This document shows positions 7,340 to 10,396 of a stretch of DNA of 10,396 bases, in pieces. Under the pieces are notes generated by a model, which saw nothing but the letters and a program-made list of their open reading frames with translations, made no database searches and was not told the origin of the DNA. Every line of letters starts with the position of its first letter. The first letter of the stretch is position 1. Both the position numbers and the translations under genes were made by a program. Location: assembly GCA_029934165.1 (NCBI GenBank), contig JAOZMU010000074.1:1-10396 (forward strand), in the 5' to 3' direction. The DNA is from Bacteroidales bacterium (lineage in GTDB: Bacteria; Bacteroidota; Bacteroidia; Bacteroidales; JAOZMU01).

Positions 7340-7545
7340 CAATAAAATGTTGATTGTTATTAAGTTGTTGTTTCTATCCGCAAAAAGACGTGTTTTGCTT
7401 TTTATGAACAAACCTTGGCGCATAGTGTTATTTATCAGGAAGTGTATTGCTTTGATACTCAAGGCAATAATAGCAGATAAAGCGTTAATTATCTTTACAC
7501 AACTATTTATTATCAAGAAAAAGTAGGGTAGGGTAGGGACAATGC
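7340..7545. other. Non-coding spacer with small hairpins and TAGGG repeats
   Basis: No credible gene is seen here. An 11-bp hairpin with one G-U pair spans 7445-7469 (ATTGCTTTGA, loop TAC, TCAAGGCAAT). A second with stems AGATAA and TTATCT spans 7475-7494. Three tandem TAGGG copies occupy 7524-7538, just before the terminator. No TAnnTTTG box was found on either strand. The whole stretch may be the 3' untranslated end of the operon transcript. Confidence 0.5.
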
Positions 7546-7577
7546 AAAAAGCGTCAAGAGATTTCTTGACGCTTTTT
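7546..7577. terminator. Bidirectional Rho-independent terminator
   Basis: A 14-bp perfect stem (AAAAAGCGTCAAGA at 7546-7559 with TCTTGACGCTTTTT at 7564-7577) has a GATT loop, with runs of A before and T after. It reads as an intrinsic terminator on both strands. It sits between the convergent plus-strand operon and the helicase gene, whose stop codon is at 7594-7596, so it probably ends both transcripts. Confidence 0.93.
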
Positions 7578-7593
7578 TGTTTTTGATTATGGA

Positions 7594-9351
7594 TTAACGT
7601 GTTTTTCTACGGAAATTACTTTTTCGGTTTCCGCCAAAACCACCACTGTTGTTGCCACCACGCCCGTATTTTGGTTTATTTCTTTTGGGTTTATCGTACC
7701 AATCTTGATTATCTTTTCGGTAAGTTTTTTTGTCTTCCGAAGGTTTCGATAATTCGACTTCAATATCAGTACCGTTGTATTTAGCATCTTCGAAAGATTG
7801 AATAATATCTACGCCGGAGTTTTTGTCAATTTCGAAGAACGAAAAATTACGTAAAATATCTATTTTGCCAATTTCGAGATTTCTATTTCGTGTATTTTCA
7901 TTGATAACGCCAATCAAAGTAGCAGGATTTATATTATGTTTTTTGCCTAAATTGATGTGAAAACGCAGGAATTCGCCTTGCGAGCTACTATCGCGTCTGC
8001 GCTCGTTTTTTGTATCTTTGAGGGGAGCGTTTAGGTCTTTTGCATTTTTGTAATAATCCAAAAAACGGTTAAATTCTACCGATACAAGTCTCTTCAAAAG
8101 TTCGTCTTTATCAAGCCACTCTAATTTTTTGTAAATAGCTGGTAAAAAAGGAGTTATCTTATCATCATCGACTTCAATTTTCTCAATATTATCCATCAAG
8201 TTGTACAATCGTTTTTCACAAATTTCGTGTCCGTTCGGAATCTTTTTATGCTCAAACTTTTTTCCTGTAATCTTTTCTAAAGACCTGATTTTGCCTTGCT
8301 CGCGTGCATGGCTGATGACAATCGAAGTTCCAGAGCTACCCGCACGTCCAGTACGTCCGCTACGGTGAATATATACTTCCGGGTCATCTGGCATATTATA
8401 GTTGATAACATGTGTGAGTTCAGTAATATCTATACCTCGAGCTGCAACATCGGTAGCAACAAGGAGTTGCAATTGTCGTACTCTGAATCTGCCCATGACA
8501 TAATCGCGTTGTGCTTGCGACAAATCGCCATGTAACGCATCGGCATTATACCCATCGTTAATAAGTTTTGCGGCAACATCTTTTGTTTCACTACGCGTAC
8601 GGCAAAAAATAATTCCGTATATATCAGGATGAATATCTGCCAATCTTTTCAAGGCAAGATACCTATCTGAGGCTTTTACTACGTAATAATTGTGTGTTAC
8701 ATTGTCAGCACCGACGTTTTTTTTACCCGCAGAAATTTCGGTGGGGTCTTTCATATAACTTGATGCAATGCGCCTAACTTCTTTTGGCATTGTAGCCGAA
8801 AAAAGCAAAGTCTGTTTCTCGGACGGCGTATTTTCAAGTATCGCGTCAAGTTCTTCACGAAATCCCATGTTTAGCATTTCGTCTGCCTCATCAAGAACAA
8901 GCCACCTGAGATTCTCGATTTTCAAAACTCTACGTTTTATTAAATCAAGTGTTCGTCCTGGTGTGCCAACAACGATTTGGACTTTATCTCTTTTCAAACT
9001 TTTTATTTGTCCTTCGATACGTGCGCCACCGTAAACGGCAGTTGTTGCAACATCGCCAAGATGCTTGCAATAATTATCTAAGTCCTTAGTAATCTGCATA
9101 CATAACTCTCGTGTCGGACAAAGAATAAGGGCTTGAATTGCTTTGGAGTTTGTGTCAATTTTTTCTATAATTGGTAATCCGAAGGCGGCAGTTTTCCCCG
9201 TGCCAGTCTGTGCAAGTGCGATTAAATCTTCGGTAGAATCAAGAATTGCAGGAATTGCTTTTTCCTGAATTGTAGTTGGTTCCGAAAATCCCAGCTCGGA
9301 AATTGCACTCAAAATTCCCTCTTTAAAATTAAAATCTTTGAAAGTAATCAT
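7594..9351 (-). CDS. deaD: DEAD-box ATP-dependent RNA helicase, DeaD/DbpA-like
   Basis: This 585-residue enzyme unwinds RNA using ATP. Relatives act in ribosome assembly, mRNA turnover and cold adaptation. Domain 1 has the Q-motif GFSEPTTIQ (21-29), AQTGTGKT (47-54), PTREL (79-83), TPGR (130-133), DEAD (154-157) and SAT (185-187). Domain 2 has IIFCRTR (247-253), ATDVAARGID (299-308) and HRSGRTGR (329-336). A linker with charged helices leads to a DbpA-type RNA-binding domain at about 460-535 (FLRFHINLGKKHNINP, then IGKIDI). The tail at about 545-585 is basic and rich in Gly, Asn, Arg and Lys, a likely unstructured RNA-binding extension. The ATG at 9351 gives MITFKDFNF, a normal start. A good promoter at 9536-9566 implies a leader of about 180 bases with several hairpins. 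The DeaD name rests on architecture; CshA or RhlE-like function is possible. Confidence 0.95.
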   Translation of the reverse strand: MITFKDFNFKEGILSAISELGFSEPTTIQEKAIPAILDSTEDLIALAQTGTGKTAAFGLPIIEKIDTNSKAIQALILCPTRELCMQITKDLDNYCKHLGDVATTAVYGGARIEGQIKSLKRDKVQIVVGTPGRTLDLIKRRVLKIENLRWLVLDEADEMLNMGFREELDAILENTPSEKQTLLFSATMPKEVRRIASSYMKDPTEISAGKKNVGADNVTHNYYVVKASDRYLALKRLADIHPDIYGIIFCRTRSETKDVAAKLINDGYNADALHGDLSQAQRDYVMGRFRVRQLQLLVATDVAARGIDITELTHVINYNMPDDPEVYIHRSGRTGRAGSSGTSIVISHAREQGKIRSLEKITGKKFEHKKIPNGHEICEKRLYNLMDNIEKIEVDDDKITPFLPAIYKKLEWLDKDELLKRLVSVEFNRFLDYYKNAKDLNAPLKDTKNERRRDSSSQGEFLRFHINLGKKHNINPATLIGVINENTRNRNLEIGKIDILRNFSFFEIDKNSGVDIIQSFEDAKYNGTDIEVELSKPSEDKKTYRKDNQDWYDKPKRNKPKYGRGGNNSGGFGGNRKSNFRRKTR

Positions 9352-9530
9352 AAATATTATGTCTTCTTTTGGTCTGGTTAGACCCGTTAATTTTCGAGAA
9401 AAAATTGAGCAATCCGCATTGCAATATAAGCTACGATAAACGTATATCGTAAAACCAAATCAACTTCAATTCTCGCCCGCAAAATGTAAATAATTGAATT
9501 GTTTGTTTTACCACTGAGCGTGATAAATTC
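9352..9530 (-). promoter_or_regulatory. Long structured 5' leader of the helicase gene
   Basis: If transcription starts near 9530, the leader is about 180 nt. It contains several short hairpins: 9432-9451 (TACGATA/TATCGTA, 7 bp, six-base loop), 9409-9422 (GCAAT/ATTGC, loop CCGC), 9391-9402 (TTTT/AAAA, loop CGAG) and 9371-9384 (GGTCT/AGACC, four-base loop). The last lies about 20 bases before the start codon, near the ribosome landing site. Long regulated leaders are known for cold-shock helicases in other bacteria; regulation here is inference. Confidence 0.5.
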
Positions 9531-9535
9531 CGCAA

Positions 9536-9566
9536 CAAAGGTACAACTAATTTCATTAGTACCAAC
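9536..9566 (-). promoter_or_regulatory. Bacteroidota-type promoter of the helicase gene
   Basis: On the minus strand the -7 box reads TACCTTTG (9536-9543), an exact TAnnTTTG. A -33 GTTG lies at 9563-9566 with a 19-base spacer, the usual distance. The spacer holds a 6-bp inverted repeat (ACTAAT at 9546-9551, ATTAGT at 9555-9560) that could be a regulator site or chance. Confidence 0.7.
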
Positions 9567-10022
9567 TATTTGCACGAGTACAATGCACTAAACTTCAAAT
9601 AGAAACTACTTATGCAACTGATAATCAGGCGGTTATGGACACATCAACTATTTTAAGTAATTGCATCTATTTAACATAATATAAATTATAGGACAAAATA
9701 ATATTATTATTGCAAAGTAAACAAAATGAAAATCTGATGTCTTTTAAATCAAAAAAGCATCAGATTTTCAATTAACAAATTTCAATATTTTTGACGTGTG
9801 CTAATCATGTATTACCCCCCTCTCCCATAATTATACACACATATTGTATTCCAAGTTATACTCATATCACTATAAACCAAAACCACTATAAATCAATGAA
9901 TTTAGACAACTACTCAAGAGCAATTTTCAATTACACGCCCCCATAGTTAAATTCATAAATTATACTAACGATAATCACTATGGATATTTTTTTGAGTTTT
10001 ATTCGCTTTTTTTCGATTATAA
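9567..10022. other. AT-rich intergenic region without a recognisable gene
   Basis: About 450 bases carry no credible protein gene on either strand. Visible items are the 13-bp hairpin at 9727-9770, a 12-base palindrome AATAATATTATT at 9697-9708, an isolated TATTTTTG box at 9786-9793 without a matching -33 TTTG, a near-perfect 13-base direct repeat CACTATAAA(C/T)CAA at 9868-9880 and 9884-9896, and two C-rich patches near 9811-9831 and 9931-9948. None of them defines a gene. Confidence 0.6.
9727..9770. terminator. Possible terminator: 13-bp perfect hairpin
   Basis: TGAAAATCTGATG (9727-9739) pairs perfectly with CATCAGATTTTCA (9758-9770). CTTTT and AAAAG can extend the stem inward. Each side of the stem ends in a short U-run in the RNA, and the minus-strand continuation is more U-rich, so termination on either strand is plausible. 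No gene ends directly before it on either strand, which makes it an orphan. Confidence 0.5.
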
Positions 10023-10053
10023 TTTGGCTATCAAAAAATAAGTCGTATTTTTG
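10023..10053 (+). promoter_or_regulatory. Bacteroidota-type promoter of a small transcription unit
   Basis: TTTG at 10023-10026, a 19-base spacer and TATTTTTG at 10046-10053 match the TTTG-N19-TAnnTTTG consensus without a mismatch. The expected start site is near 10058-10060, only some 12 bases before the ATG of the 25-codon ORF and about 150 bases before a terminator. Confidence 0.72.
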
Positions 10054-10070
10054 TACTGGTTAGGTTTTTT

Positions 10071-10148
10071 ATGATAGAGGATTTAAAGGCTTCGCTAATA
10101 TTGTTATTTGTTTTCATAGCATCAAATAGAGTTTTGGCAAGTCTTTAA
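10071..10148 (+). CDS. Possible 25-residue hydrophobic peptide
   Basis: The ORF encodes 25 residues: MIEDLK, then a hydrophobic stretch (residues 7-17, ASLILLFVFIA), then SNRVLASL. This is long enough for a short transmembrane or membrane-surface helix. It follows a consensus promoter by about 17 bases, giving a leader of roughly 10-13 nt with no clear Shine-Dalgarno, and it is followed by an intrinsic terminator 24 bases after the stop. I do not recognise the peptide. It could be a small membrane protein, a type I toxin-like peptide, a leader peptide, or a chance ORF in a non-coding RNA. Confidence 0.35.
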   Translation: MIEDLKASLILLFVFIASNRVLASL

Positions 10149-10172
10149 TTCTCGAAAAGAAGGTTTTAGGTT

Positions 10173-10209
10173 ATCCCGCTTATTTCAATTGAAATTTGCG
10201 GGATTTTTT
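10173..10209 (+). terminator. Rho-independent terminator
   Basis: ATCCCGC (10173-10179) pairs with GCGGGAT (10198-10204). The inner palindrome ATTTCAATTGAAAT (10182-10195) extends the hairpin beyond a symmetric TT/TT internal loop, and a run of six T (10204-10209) follows. It is oriented for the plus strand and would end a transcript of about 150 nt from the promoter at 10023-10053. Confidence 0.88.
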
Positions 10210-10396
10210 ATTTTACATTACTTCCTTTAAATCCAGATAGTCCACACATAATTGTGATAGTTTTATTTTTTTCATTCATAATATCCAAAATACCGTATTT
10301 CAAATCAAATTTGGTTTCTTTTTATAGCCCAACAACTAACTTTAGGTTCTTTATAAGATTGTGTGGGTAGTATAGAATTTGTTCACAATGGAGAAG
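10210..10396. other. Window end, no clear gene
   Basis: No long ORF is present. An ATG at 10388 followed by GAG AAG at the window edge could open a plus-strand gene, but only three codons are visible. A 23-codon minus-strand ORF (10208-10279) overlaps the terminator tract and has no promoter support. Confidence 0.4.

Noticed and set aside
7128..7526. Overlapping ORFs of 132 codons (plus) and 118 codons (minus) across the long hairpin region
   Set aside because: Both run through the imperfect inverted repeat, which keeps reading frames open on both strands. Neither has a recognisable domain, ribosome site or promoter, and the composition is odd (Arg/Ser-rich then hydrophobic).
9387..9575. 62-codon minus-strand ORF in the helicase leader
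   Set aside because: Its GTG start lies upstream of the predicted transcription start, no ribosome site is seen, and the region is better explained as promoter plus leader.
10208..10279. 23-codon minus-strand ORF at the window end, open upstream for another 14 codons
   Set aside because: It overlaps the T-tract of the plus-strand terminator, has no promoter or recognisable product, and is short enough to occur by chance.

Overview
The window looks like chromosomal DNA of a Bacteroidota bacterium, probably class Bacteroidia. The evidence is a low-GC genome, promoters of the Bacteroidota type (TTTG, about 19 bp, TAnnTTTG), few Shine-Dalgarno sequences, a Bacteroidota-style divergent MiaA, an exported protein resembling DUF3078 with a signal peptide ending in ..FCQ, and a DEAD-box helicase with a DbpA-type RNA-binding domain and a Gly/Arg/Asn-rich tail. 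No species can be named from the sequence alone.

Layout. Positions 1-2160 carry two minus-strand genes: a family 2 glycosyltransferase (1252-2160) and, downstream of it, a probable outer-membrane protein (81-1019). A divergent AT-rich gap (2161-2304) separates them from a plus-strand run of five closely spaced genes: aroB (2305-3360), a miaA-like prenyltransferase (3374-4285), a membrane-anchored polyprenyl-phosphate glycosyltransferase (4321-5256), a repeat-containing lipoprotein (5285-6421) and a HAD phosphatase (6461-7117). Gaps of 13 to 39 bases suggest an operon. The products serve unrelated processes (shikimate pathway, tRNA A37 modification, envelope glycan synthesis), so it looks like a housekeeping cluster and not one pathway.

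After the HAD gene comes a 430-base non-coding stretch. It holds a long GC-richer imperfect hairpin (7194-7339), smaller hairpins, three TAGGG repeats and a strong bidirectional terminator (7546-7577). The terminator also closes the convergent DEAD-box helicase gene (7594-9351, minus strand). The helicase has a good promoter at 9536-9566 and therefore a leader of about 180 nt containing several hairpins.

The last 800 bases have no conventional gene. They contain a perfect 13-bp hairpin (9727-9770) and, at 10023-10209, a compact self-contained transcription unit: a near-perfect Bacteroidota promoter, a 25-codon hydrophobic ORF and a Rho-independent terminator. The two observations most worth following are the long hairpin element at 7194-7339 and the small transcription unit at 10023-10209. 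No mobile element, CRISPR array, tRNA or rRNA gene was seen.
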